From positions 1 through 25,177 of the forward strand of contig CAZGGW010000013.1 in NCBI GenBank assembly GCA_964525365.1: 25,177 nucleotides of DNA, read 5' to 3'. Both the position numbers and the translations under genes were made by a program. The notes under the pieces were generated by a model. That model did not search any database. It saw nothing but the letters and a program-made list of their open reading frames with translations, and had not been told where the DNA came from. Source of the DNA: CAZGGW01 sp964525365 (GTDB taxonomy: Bacteria; Bacillota_I; Bacilli_A; RF39; UBA660). Of this stretch, positions 14,244-22,904 are shown in pieces (position 1 is the first letter of the stretch; each line of letters starts with the position of its first letter).

Positions 14244-16020
14244 CTACCTTTCATCCATACTAAGTATTGTCAAAAATGCTTCTTGTGGAATTTCAACACT
14301 ACCAACTTGTTTCATTCTTTTTTTACCTTCTTTTTGTGCTTCCAATAATTTTCTTTTTCTAGAAACGTCTCCACCATAACATTTAGCTAGCACATTTTTT
14401 CTCATTGCGGGTATATCTTCTCTAGCTATTACCTTTGAACCAATTGAAGCTTGTATTGGAACATTAAACATTTGGCGTGGTATGATTTTTTTTAAATTTT
14501 CCACTATAACTTTTCCTCGTTTATATGCCGATTCTTTGTGAACAACTATCGAAAGAGCATCAACTATTTCTCCATTTAATAAAATATCCATTTTTACTAA
14601 ATTACTTTTTTTATTTCCAATAAATTCATAATCCAAAGATGCATACCCTTTTGTATTACTTTTTAATTTATCAAAGAAATCATATACAATTTCTGATAAT
14701 GGTATTTCAAAAATTATATTTACTCTTTTTTCATCCATATAGATAATAGTCTGATAAATTCCTCTCTTTTCGTTACAAAGTTCCATTACTGTTCCGATAA
14801 ATTCTGAAGGTACAAATATATTAGTTTTTACATATGGTTCCCTTATTTCACTGATTTTTACTTGTTCAGGCATTTTACTCGGACTATCTATATAAATAAT
14901 ATTTTCATCCGTTAATTTAACTTCATATATAACAGAAGGAGATGTTGCGATTATATTTATTTTAAATTCTCTTTCAATTCTGCTTTCAATTATATCCATG
15001 TAATCCCAGAAATCCACATCTAAAACCAAAGCCCAATGCGGTAGATGTCTCTGCTTCAAATGACAACGCCGCATCATTTAATTTAAGTTTTAATAGTGCT
15101 TCTTTTAACAAATTATATTTATTACTCTCAACTGGATATATTCCGCAATATACCATGGGTTTCATTGTTTTATAACCAGGTAAAGGAGTAACGTTGTCAG
15201 ATATGTTACATATTGTATCCCCTACTTTTATATCACTTATACTTTTAATACTAGCACTTAAAAAACCGACTTCACCACAAGATAAAGTATTTCGTTTACT
15301 TTCCTTCGGCGTATGTTTTCCAAGTTCTAACACTTCATATGTATTTCCAGTAGATAACATTTTTATTTTATCTCCAATTTTGATATTACCACTTACTACC
15401 TTTAAAAGAATTACCACTCCTTTATATGAATCAAAATAACTATCAAAGATTAATGCTTTAAATCCACTTTCATCAATCTTAGGTGCAGGAACATTTTTTA
15501 TAACAGAATCTAATAAATCTTCAATCCCTTCCCCAGTTTTTGCACTACATAAAATTATATCTTTTTCATCAAACAATCCTAAATTTAAAATTTCTTTTTT
15601 TACCTTTTCAATATCTGCATTCGGGAGATCTATCTTGTTTATAACTGGTATTATTGTTAAATTATTTTCAATTGCCAAATAAAGATTAGCAAGAGTTTGA
15701 GCTTCTATACCTTGAGTCGCATCAACCACAAGCACTGCTCCCTCACAAGCGGCAAGGCTACGGCTTACTTCATAAGAAAAGTCGACATGTCCCGGGGTAT
15801 CTATTAAATGAAGAATATAATCTTTATATTTAAGTTCAACTGCATTTAATTTGATAGTGATACCACGTTCACGTTCTAATTCCATATTATCAAGTATCTG
15901 ATCCTTCTTTTCTCGCTCACTTACTGCACCACAAAATTCTAGTAATCTATCCGCTAAAGTACTTTTACCATGATCAATGTGTGCTATTATAGAAAAATTT
16001 CGTATATTCTTCGTTTCCAT
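14244..16020 (-). pseudogene. lepA: Elongation factor 4 (LepA), frameshifted
   Basis: LepA is a ribosome-associated GTPase. The first reading frame (16020 down to 14986) carries HIDHGKST (14-21), ERERGITIK (49-57), DTPGH (74-78), NKIDLP (128-133), domain II and GFRCGFLGL, then runs into HGYN and a TGA stop. The rest continues in another frame from MDIIESRIEREF (ATG at 14999-14997) to 14244, with the typical C-terminal domain. The family reads GFLGLLHMDII here; the sequence has gga-tta-c-atg, that is, 5 bases fewer than expected at about 15000. Either a real 5-base deletion or a sequence error explains it. The start codon fits the usual N-terminus. Downstream are the 311-aa gene and hemW. Confidence 0.9.
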
Positions 16021-16026
16021 GACTTT

Positions 16027-16055
16027 ATTGTACTAAATTTGTCAGAAATTGTCTA
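16027..16055 (-). promoter_or_regulatory. lepA promoter, predicted leaderless
   Basis: TAGACA (16055-16050) and TACAAT (16032-16027) are 17 bases apart. The -10 ends 6 bases before the lepA ATG, so the start point falls on the ATG itself. No ribosome-binding site is visible upstream. Confidence 0.6.
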
Positions 16056-16056
16056 T

Positions 16057-16084
16057 GAAAAAAGTTAGATTACTTCTAACTTTT
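16057..16084 (-). terminator. Terminator after the DUF2207 gene
   Basis: A perfect 10-bp stem (16075-16084 with 16060-16069) and 5-base loop on the minus strand run into a T-tract, about 30 bases after the DUF2207 stop and just before the lepA promoter. Confidence 0.8.
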
Positions 16085-16113
16085 AATATTTAATTTAAAT
16101 ACATATTATAGAA

Positions 16114-18060
16114 CTAAAATCCTCCTCCAGAGTTACCTCCACCTCCAAATCCTCCTCCAGAAGAGAAACCTCCACCATGACCGCTTCCACTAGACATTTG
16201 TGATGCTTTGGCTGCCGAAACAGCGGAAACTGAAGATCGTACATAATTTGTCATATTATTTGATATATCATGTGATAAATTATTAAACATAAAATAATTA
16301 AATAATATATCACCTCTATCCATATTGTAGTTTGGTCTGATTTCTGAAAATTTCATTTTCATACTTTCTTGCACTTTGGCAGCAATGCCAAAAATTGACG
16401 CATATACCAAATATCTTTCCCACAATTTAATTTCAGGCAATTCTTTTTCACCAAATCTTCCAAAATCATTTAAAAACTTTTTAAATGATTTCCATTTTAA
16501 ATAATCTTCATTACCTTTAGGAGTTCTTTTTTTGAATATAACTACATAACACAAAAATATAACAGAAATGACACCAAGTATTAAATATATATAATTAGTA
16601 ATGTGATAATAATAATCAATTAAAGCCAAGATAATTCCAAATATTGAAAATAAAATGAATCCAGCTTTTACTTTCATATTATCTTCATAAAAATTATAAG
16701 TTTTAGATTTTTCTATTACTTGATTTTTCCAAGTATTATAAGCAGTACATAATCCATTGTTCCCACTAATATCAGTCTTCTTAGAAAAAGATTTTATTTG
16801 TTTTAACGTTACTTCGTGTCCATCACCAATTTTATTAAATATCGTATCAATAATAATATTTTCTTCTTCGCTAACCACAAGATTTTCCGCTTTTATAAAT
16901 TTATAATCTTTTGATTTTTTATCACTTGGTATATCTTCAATTAATATAGCTTTTTTATAAATTAAATTAAGTAAACTTGTACTAAATGCATTTTCAGTAA
17001 TATTTTTATTCATTAAATACTCAATATTTTCCACATCATAATCATTAATGAAATCCCTATAATATTCTCCCTTAAAATTAGATTTATATTCCTTATCGTA
17101 TTTTTTATATATTAGAATGGTAAAAAATACGATCAGCACTCCATATATACATTCAACGCCAACAAAGAAATAAGTTTTAAAAAAGTTTATTTTTCTTTTT
17201 GTATTCGCATCATTTGCTCTTTTGTTTTCAATATTACTCACAATAGAAATAGCATCCATATTTGATTTTTTACTTTCATTAATATTAATCGAAAATATTT
17301 TTTTATCAAATAACATTCTAACATCTACCCCAGAACCGATTTCATAGTTTTTAAGACTAACATAAGAGCCACCATTATTTGCATCTTTTATAATAGTAGC
17401 ATTTAATTGACCATGACCCCATACTTTAAATATTTCATCGGCTGCATAAGGTAAATCAATTAATATTTGTACATCTTCGATTGAATCATTCCAATCCTTA
17501 CTTATGTATGTATAGTAAAATTCTGCACAATCATTATGTTCTACCAATATATTTGTAACAACATACTCAAGAAAAAAATATGTTGTATCATTTATGGTCT
17601 CATTGTACATTTTAATATTAACGCCATCATCATTTTTTTCGATAATATAAACGCCATTATCTCCATTACTTGCTGTCTCTACTTCTTCTAAATATGTAAC
17701 GTTTTCATCAATCAAATTACCATTAAATTGGTCAAATGTTAAACTATCAATATTAACCACTCCAACACGCAATGAATCTATGCTTGTTCCATTATATATA
17801 GAACTTCCTTCTAAATCACTTTCTTTACCACTGAAAGTCACTAAGTCATTATTTTTAAATAAAATATTTCTATAATATCCATTATATGTCCCATTTACTT
17901 CTATTATTTCTCTTACCTTAAGTCCTCCAGCGATTTCAATTTCACTTCTTACATAATATTTCTTTACATTATAATCTACGGCATTTGAAGATACCGCTTT
18001 TAAATTTAAAAATGGAACAATACAAATTAATAATATTATGTATTTAAATATTTTTTTCAA
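16114..18060 (-). CDS. DUF2207 domain-containing membrane protein
   Basis: A 648-aa exported membrane protein of unknown function. It has a signal peptide (about 1-27, basic start then ILLICIVPFLNL), an extracellular DUF2207 domain (about 30-290, starting near YYVRSEIEIAGGLKVREII), TM1 at about 297-318, a cytoplasmic region and two further helices (about 465-508). A WKSFKKFLNDF segment and LWERYLVYASIFGIAAKV (546-563) follow; these are typical of the family. It ends in a Ser/Gly tail (GHGGGFSSGGGFGGGG), also characteristic. It lies directly downstream of lemA; LemA with a DUF2207 protein is a recurrent pair thought to act together at the membrane. An AGGAGG site overlaps the base of the hairpin between the two genes. 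Confidence 0.9.
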   Translation of the reverse strand: MKKIFKYIILLICIVPFLNLKAVSSNAVDYNVKKYYVRSEIEIAGGLKVREIIEVNGTYNGYYRNILFKNNDLVTFSGKESDLEGSSIYNGTSIDSLRVGVVNIDSLTFDQFNGNLIDENVTYLEEVETASNGDNGVYIIEKNDDGVNIKMYNETINDTTYFFLEYVVTNILVEHNDCAEFYYTYISKDWNDSIEDVQILIDLPYAADEIFKVWGHGQLNATIIKDANNGGSYVSLKNYEIGSGVDVRMLFDKKIFSININESKKSNMDAISIVSNIENKRANDANTKRKINFFKTYFFVGVECIYGVLIVFFTILIYKKYDKEYKSNFKGEYYRDFINDYDVENIEYLMNKNITENAFSTSLLNLIYKKAILIEDIPSDKKSKDYKFIKAENLVVSEEENIIIDTIFNKIGDGHEVTLKQIKSFSKKTDISGNNGLCTAYNTWKNQVIEKSKTYNFYEDNMKVKAGFILFSIFGIILALIDYYYHITNYIYLILGVISVIFLCYVVIFKKRTPKGNEDYLKWKSFKKFLNDFGRFGEKELPEIKLWERYLVYASIFGIAAKVQESMKMKFSEIRPNYNMDRGDILFNYFMFNNLSHDISNNMTNYVRSSVSAVSAAKASQMSSGSGHGGGFSSGGGFGGGGNSGGGF

Positions 18061-18071
18061 CTTTTCCTCCT

Positions 18072-18097
18072 AAAAAAAGCTTATTAGTATAAGCTTT
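18072..18097 (-). promoter_or_regulatory. Terminator-like hairpin between lemA and the DUF2207 gene
   Basis: The minus strand forms a perfect 9-bp stem (18089-18097 with 18076-18084) with a 4-base loop, then further T residues, and then at once the AGGAGG of the next gene. The lemA stop codon overlaps the 5' arm. It could attenuate transcription or set the protein ratio. Confidence 0.6.
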
Positions 18098-18644
18098 AAA
18101 ATTTAATTTTTGGTGCTTCTTGTACTTCTTTACCTGCTTCAAAAAACGTTTCTTTTTTGAATTTAAACATATTCGCAACTATACTACTTGGAAACAGCTC
18201 AACTTTATTATTTAATGTAAGAACTGTATCGTTATAAAATTGTCTAGCATAAGCAATTTTTTCTTCAGTTTCTTTTAAATTTGCTTGTAAATCCATAAAA
18301 TTTTGATTTGCTTTTAAGTCTGGATAAGATTCAACTAACGCAAATAACTTTGAAACGCATTTGCTAAGATCATTACTTGCTTTCATTTCTTGTTCAGGAG
18401 TTTGAGCAGTAGTAAATTTATTTCTTGCTTCAATTACTCCTTTTAAAGTTTCTTCTTCATGCTTTGCATAACCTTTTACCGATTCAAGCAAATTTGGTAT
18501 TAAATCAAATCTTCTTTTTAATTGTACATCGATCTGTGACCACTGATCTTTCACACGGTTCCTCATAGTAACAAGTGAATTGTAAGTACCAATAAAATAT
18601 AATACTAATAGTACCAAAATCACCCCAATAATAATTAAATACAT
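18096..18644 (-). CDS. lemA: LemA family protein
   Basis: A 182-aa LemA family protein: one N-terminal membrane helix (about 1-20), then a long helical domain. NSLVTMRNRVKDQWSQIDVQLKRRFDLIPNL (about 27-57) and the later LKETEEKIAYARQFYND segment are diagnostic. The N-terminus is outside or lipid-anchored in some homologues; no lipobox is seen here. The molecular role is unknown, though family members pair with DUF2207 or TPM-domain membrane proteins, as here. A GGAGG site precedes the ATG. A TATAAT box at 18670-18675 overlaps the end of pheT but lacks a good -35, so lemA may have its own weak promoter or rely on readthrough. Confidence 0.92.
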   Translation of the reverse strand: MYLIIIGVILVLLVLYFIGTYNSLVTMRNRVKDQWSQIDVQLKRRFDLIPNLLESVKGYAKHEEETLKGVIEARNKFTTAQTPEQEMKASNDLSKCVSKLFALVESYPDLKANQNFMDLQANLKETEEKIAYARQFYNDTVLTLNNKVELFPSSIVANMFKFKKETFFEAGKEVQEAPKIKF

Positions 18645-18675
18645 TATATTTCCTCCTCTATTTACTTTAATTATA

Positions 18676-21027
18676 CTACTTAGTTTTTAATATTGCATTA
18701 AATTTTTTACATATAGTGTCAATAATCTTATTAAATGAAACATTAATTTCATCTTCACCCAAAGTATGATCAAAACTTTCAAATTTCATTTTTAAAGCTA
18801 TTGATTTTTTATCTCCCATATCATAAACATCAAATATTTCACATGAGCTAATAATATGTGGTTCTATTTTTTTAATCTCATTAACCAAATCAATACCATT
18901 TAAATTCTTATCTACCACAAAACATAAATCTTTTATTGAAAAAGGATATTTATTAGGTTCTTTATACTTAACTTTACCAATTCCAATATTTCTTATTAAA
19001 TCAAGATTTATTTCACAAACATACACATCTTTCATCTTTAAATTGGGATTTGTTTTTCCTAAGAATCCTACTATTTTATTATTTATTACTATATTAGCAG
19101 TAACTCCGGGATGCATAAAAGATAATTTATCATTAGAAATAAATGAGTATCTTTTATCAAAGCCTAAATAATGCAAAAGATTTTCTATCATTCCCTTTAA
19201 TAAATAAAAATCAACTTTTATATTTATTCCTAGAACTGGATTATTAAGTATACTACCATGCATTGAAATACATAATTTCATTGTTTCTTTATATTCATTA
19301 TCAATACTTTCATATACATTAGAAATTTCATAAATATTTACATTTTCAACGCTTCTATATTTGTTATATTCACAAACATCTAATAATGACGGAATAAGGG
19401 AAGTACGAAGATATTCTTTTTCAATACTCATCGGATTATTTACTTTTATAGTAGAAACATTATCATAATTAAACATTTCTATATTTTTTTCATCAGTCAA
19501 AGTATAAGTTTTAACTTCATCAAGACCAAGTTTTTTTAAATATGCAGATATATCTTTTCTATATAGTATTCTTGGATCAAATTTACCTTTTTTTAAAATT
19601 AATTTTGGATAAGTACCATTTATATGCTCAAAGCCATAAATTCTACCAACTTCTTCAATTAAATCTTCTGATATCGAAACATCCATTCTTCTTCGAGGTA
19701 TAATAACGTCATATTCTGCACTATATTCAAATCCCAATCTATCAAATGCAGATTTTACATCTCGATCTTTTAAAGTGATTCCTAAATATTTATTAATTCT
19801 TTCAAGAGAAATTGACGCTTTTTTAGGTTTTTTATCCTCTTTATCGTAAAGAAGCATACCACTATAAACTTTTCCATCACCATATTCAAAAACCAAACTA
19901 CAAGCTCTATCTAAAGCATTAAGCGTATATTCATAATTTAATCCTTTTTCAAATCTTAAAGAAGCCTCACTTCTAAGACCTAACTTAATAGATGTCTTTC
20001 TAATCATTAAAGGATTGAAGATAGCACTTTCAATTAATATATTCTTAGTATTTTCATCAACTTCTGTATCATATCCACCCATGACACCAGCAATACCAGC
20101 AATTTTTGTATCACTAGTAATAACCAAATCATCCTTTGATAGCGTGTACTCTTCAGAGTTAAGTGCTTTTATTATTTCATTATCATTTGCCTCTCTTACA
20201 CCTATCACACTGTTTAGTTTATCGGCATCATAAAAATGAAGAGGTTGTCCATATTCAAGCATAATATAATTAGAAATATCTACTATATTATTAATAGGTC
20301 TCATTCCACTATTTATTAATCTTTCTTTTATATATTCTGGGCTCTCTTTTATTTTTATATCACTTATATATTTACAAGAAAAGAAACTACAATTAGGGGT
20401 TTCAACTTTTAGTTTAAAGATATCGTTAATATCTTTATCTATTTCTTCGTACTTATTGTTAGGTAATTTTACTTTTTGATTTAAAACTGCTGCGGCTTCA
20501 TATGCAAATCCAAGTATACTTAAACAATCATTTCTATTAGGATTTAAATCAAGTTCATAAACCACATCATTAGAAATATATTTTTTAGGTTGTTCTCCCA
20601 CAACTGCAGAAACTGGTAATTCATGAATACCACCTTCTATTTTGTCTTCAAATCCCAATTCAGATAATGCACAAAGCATTCCATTTGAATCCACACCTCT
20701 TATAGTGCTTTTCTTTATCTCAAAATTCCCAGGTAATATTGCCCCAACTAAAGCTACTATAACTTTAATACCTTTTTTAACATTAGGAGCTCCACATACA
20801 ATTTGTAATACTTCGGTTCCAATATTTACCGTACATACATGCAAATGATCGGAGTTGGGATGTAGTTCACATTCAATAACTTCTCCAACTATTAAATGAG
20901 AAAAATCTATTCCCTCACTAATAGTTTCAACTGCTACTCCAACTTTTGTAATTTTATCAGCCAATTCTTTTAAATCAACATTTTCGATAGCAATATAATC
21001 ATTAAGCCAATTAGTACTAATTTTCAT
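18676..21027 (-). CDS. pheT: Phenylalanyl-tRNA synthetase beta subunit
   Basis: The beta subunit of the (alpha-beta)2 enzyme that charges tRNA-Phe; it carries the editing site that removes Tyr. At 783 aa it is close to the usual ~800. Order: N-terminal B1, an EMAP-II-like tRNA-binding OB fold (about 40-150; HPNSDHLHVCTVNIG, IVCGAPNV), the B3/B4 editing domain (about 210-390), B5 (about 400-475), the catalytic-like core, and the FDX-ACB anticodon domain (about 690-783). The start overlaps the end of pheS by 11 bases, with AGGAGG inside pheS, so the subunits are co-translated. Expression should follow the Phe T-box upstream of pheS. Confidence 0.96.
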   Translation of the reverse strand: MKISTNWLNDYIAIENVDLKELADKITKVGVAVETISEGIDFSHLIVGEVIECELHPNSDHLHVCTVNIGTEVLQIVCGAPNVKKGIKVIVALVGAILPGNFEIKKSTIRGVDSNGMLCALSELGFEDKIEGGIHELPVSAVVGEQPKKYISNDVVYELDLNPNRNDCLSILGFAYEAAAVLNQKVKLPNNKYEEIDKDINDIFKLKVETPNCSFFSCKYISDIKIKESPEYIKERLINSGMRPINNIVDISNYIMLEYGQPLHFYDADKLNSVIGVREANDNEIIKALNSEEYTLSKDDLVITSDTKIAGIAGVMGGYDTEVDENTKNILIESAIFNPLMIRKTSIKLGLRSEASLRFEKGLNYEYTLNALDRACSLVFEYGDGKVYSGMLLYDKEDKKPKKASISLERINKYLGITLKDRDVKSAFDRLGFEYSAEYDVIIPRRRMDVSISEDLIEEVGRIYGFEHINGTYPKLILKKGKFDPRILYRKDISAYLKKLGLDEVKTYTLTDEKNIEMFNYDNVSTIKVNNPMSIEKEYLRTSLIPSLLDVCEYNKYRSVENVNIYEISNVYESIDNEYKETMKLCISMHGSILNNPVLGINIKVDFYLLKGMIENLLHYLGFDKRYSFISNDKLSFMHPGVTANIVINNKIVGFLGKTNPNLKMKDVYVCEINLDLIRNIGIGKVKYKEPNKYPFSIKDLCFVVDKNLNGIDLVNEIKKIEPHIISSCEIFDVYDMGDKKSIALKMKFESFDHTLGEDEINVSFNKIIDTICKKFNAILKTK

Positions 21028-22060
21028 GAGTAACCTCCTCTCTTATATCCATATTTTCAATTCTTAAATCATTAGAATATACAACTCTCAAATCAGTAAT
21101 TCCATATTTTATCATTGTAAGTCTTTCTATTCCAAATCCAAAAGCATACCCACTCATTTTTTCCGGATCATATCCCCCTGCTTTTAAAACATTGGGATGA
21201 ACCATTCCAGCACCACCAACCGTTATCCACCCGATATTTTTACATAAAGCACATCCTGTACCTTTACATACGTGACATTTAATATCAAATTCCACACTTG
21301 GTTCTGTGAATGGATAAAAAGATGGCCTAAATCTACTTTCAATATTTCCAAATAAAGTAGAAATAATATAATCTAAGGCACCTTTTAAGTCTGAAAGAGA
21401 AATATCTTTGTCAATCACAAGTCCTTCCATTTGAGTGAATTGATGTGAATGCTGCGCATCATCGTTATCTCTTCTATATGTTTTACCAACAGAAACCATC
21501 CTTATTGGACCCTTTTCAGTGTTATTAAGCATCGTTCTTATTTGAACTGGACTTGTCTGACTTCTAAGCAACATTTCATGAGTAATATAAAATGTATCTT
21601 GTGCATCTCTTGCAGGATGACCTTTTGGAACATTCAACATTTCGAAATTATACAAGTCACTTTCTATTTCTGGCCCTTCTAAAATATCAAATCCTAAAGA
21701 TAAAAATGTACCCTCAAGTTTTTCAACAACACTTTCTAGTATGTTAGATTTACCTATATGTAATTTTGTACCTGGAAGACTAACATCAATTTTTTCATTA
21801 TTTAATTTTTCATTAATTTCTTTTTCCTTCAATTGCTTTATCTTAGTTTCAACAAATTCATTAATTTCATTTTTAAGTAAATTTATTTTTTTGCCAAACT
21901 CTCTCTTTTCTTCTTCAGTAACATTTCTAAATTCAGTTAAAAGATTAGCAATCAAACCTTTCTTACCTAAGAATTCAATTCTAACTTTTTCAATATTTTC
22001 TAAACTTTCAGCATTGACGTTTTCAAATTTGTTTTTTATTTCTTCTATTTTTTCCTTCAT
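21017..22060 (-). CDS. pheS: Phenylalanyl-tRNA synthetase alpha subunit
   Basis: The catalytic alpha subunit, 347 aa, class II. It has an N-terminal coiled coil (about 1-90), motif 1 region GPEIESDLYNFE (129-140), motif 2 around VGKTYRRDNDDAQHSHQFTQ (191-210), FYPFTEPSVE (248-257) in the Phe pocket, and motif 3 GFGIERL (308-314). Four cysteines at 262, 265, 270 and 273 form a CxxC-x4-CxxC element seen in some Firmicute PheS. The ATG at 22060 is chosen because GGGAGG lies 5 bases before it; the longer frame from 22117 would begin inside the T-box. It is controlled by the Phe T-box and promoter upstream. Confidence 0.96.
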   Translation of the reverse strand: MKEKIEEIKNKFENVNAESLENIEKVRIEFLGKKGLIANLLTEFRNVTEEEKREFGKKINLLKNEINEFVETKIKQLKEKEINEKLNNEKIDVSLPGTKLHIGKSNILESVVEKLEGTFLSLGFDILEGPEIESDLYNFEMLNVPKGHPARDAQDTFYITHEMLLRSQTSPVQIRTMLNNTEKGPIRMVSVGKTYRRDNDDAQHSHQFTQMEGLVIDKDISLSDLKGALDYIISTLFGNIESRFRPSFYPFTEPSVEFDIKCHVCKGTGCALCKNIGWITVGGAGMVHPNVLKAGGYDPEKMSGYAFGFGIERLTMIKYGITDLRVVYSNDLRIENMDIREEVTHEN

Positions 22061-22071
22061 TTTTTCCTCCC

Positions 22072-22264
22072 AAAATAAAACTTTATAATTTAAGGACGAA
22101 ATTATCCGCGGTACCACCTTAATTCATAAAGTTTTTATGCTCTCGTGTAAAGTTAACGCCTTTCTACGATTCTATTTTATAGGTGAATTCATATATCTTT
22201 AGTATTAGTTTTCATCAATCACTAACTTTCTTAAAATAAATAATATATTACTACTCCTTAAGAC
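22072..22264 (-). promoter_or_regulatory. T-box riboswitch leader (Phe-specific) of pheST
   Basis: The minus-strand leader holds the T-box core AAGGTGGTACCGCG (22120-22107). The bulge bases TGGT would pair with the ACCA end of uncharged tRNA, matching the A discriminator of tRNA-Phe. Upstream, GAA-TTC-ACC supplies a TTC (Phe) specifier at 22187-22185. TTAAGG and CCTTAA flank the core as antiterminator arms. Two competing hairpins are possible: ATAATTT/AAATTAT, and a long one with perfect outer arms 22126-22135 and 22077-22086. Both lead into T-rich sequence before the ribosome-binding site. Uncharged tRNA-Phe should raise pheST expression. The 5' end is inferred from the promoter. Confidence 0.92.
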
Positions 22265-22270
22265 AAATAA

Positions 22271-22299
22271 AGTATAACAGATTTAATGTCTCTTTTCAA
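22271..22299 (-). promoter_or_regulatory. pheST promoter
   Basis: TTGAAA (22299-22294) and TATACT (22276-22271) are 17 bases apart, with a TG extension before the -10. It begins 5 bases after the end of frr, and the start point falls near 22264. Confidence 0.85.
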
Positions 22300-22303
22300 T
22301 AAT

Positions 22304-22843
22304 CTATATACTCAATAACTCCTTTTCTTTTTCCTTGTACTTTTCTTCTAATACTTTGTTGTATTTATCAATCATTTTTTGCACAATATCCAAATATACT
22401 TTTTCATCATTCTCACTATACTCTGATTTTTTAATATCATTATTTGCATCTTGCCTAATGTTTCTTAATGCTATACGAGATTCCTCAAGCATATCTTTTG
22501 CTTGTTTTACATAATTTTTTCTAGTTTCTCCAGTAAGTTCTGGAATAGTAAGAAATATAGATTCACCATTGTTGTTGGGACTCATTCCTAAATTCGATTC
22601 ATAAATTGACTTTTCTATTTCTTTTAATAATGTCTTGTCAAAAGGCTTTATCATAAGTTGCCTTGCTTCAGGAATTGATATAGTTGCAACAGACTGTATT
22701 GGCGTAACTGATCCATAATATGAAACCATTATACCATTCAAAATATTTGGGTTAGCACGACCAGCTCTTATAGTAGTAAATTTTTGTTCCAAACTTTCTA
22801 CTACTTTATCCATTCTAATTTTAATTTCATTTTCATCAAACAT
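22304..22843 (-). CDS. frr: Ribosome recycling factor
   Basis: With EF-G, splits the post-termination ribosome. At 179 aa it is slightly shorter than the usual ~185. The sequence follows the family throughout: FTTIRAGRANPNIL (22-35), an SYYGSVTPIQSVATISIPEAR hinge/domain II start (41-61), LTGETRKNYVKQAK (103-116) and the ALRNIRQDANNDIKK helix (125-139). The Arg in RAGRA and later Arg residues that contact rRNA are kept. A GGAGAG site precedes the ATG. The usual upstream partners (tsf, pyrH) are not next to it here; instead a small membrane protein and ppdK are. Confidence 0.96.
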   Translation of the reverse strand: MFDENEIKIRMDKVVESLEQKFTTIRAGRANPNILNGIMVSYYGSVTPIQSVATISIPEARQLMIKPFDKTLLKEIEKSIYESNLGMSPNNNGESIFLTIPELTGETRKNYVKQAKDMLEESRIALRNIRQDANNDIKKSEYSENDEKVYLDIVQKMIDKYNKVLEEKYKEKEKELLSI

Positions 22844-22866
22844 AATACTCTCCTTTATTTAAAACA

Positions 22867-22895
22867 ATTGTACCAAATTTTTATATCAAAATCTA
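22867..22895 (-). promoter_or_regulatory. frr promoter
   Basis: TAGATT (22895-22890) and TACAAT (22872-22867) are 17 bases apart, with a TG extension (TGGTACAAT). Confidence 0.55.
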
Positions 22896-22904
22896 TATTT
22901 TATA

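Noticed and set aside
14986..14988. TGA read as Trp (alternative genetic code)
   Set aside because: Trp codons in the intact genes are TGG, no long gene contains in-frame TGA, and reading through this TGA would not restore the LepA frame.
14986..15077. Programmed ribosomal frameshifting in lepA
   Set aside because: No slippery sequence or downstream stem is evident, two conserved residues would still be missing after a +1 shift, and LepA is not known to use recoding.
22061..22117. Longer pheS start at 22117
   Set aside because: It begins within the T-box core (GTGGTACCG) and has no ribosome-binding site; the ATG at 22060 has GGGAGG at 5 bases and matches the family N-terminus.
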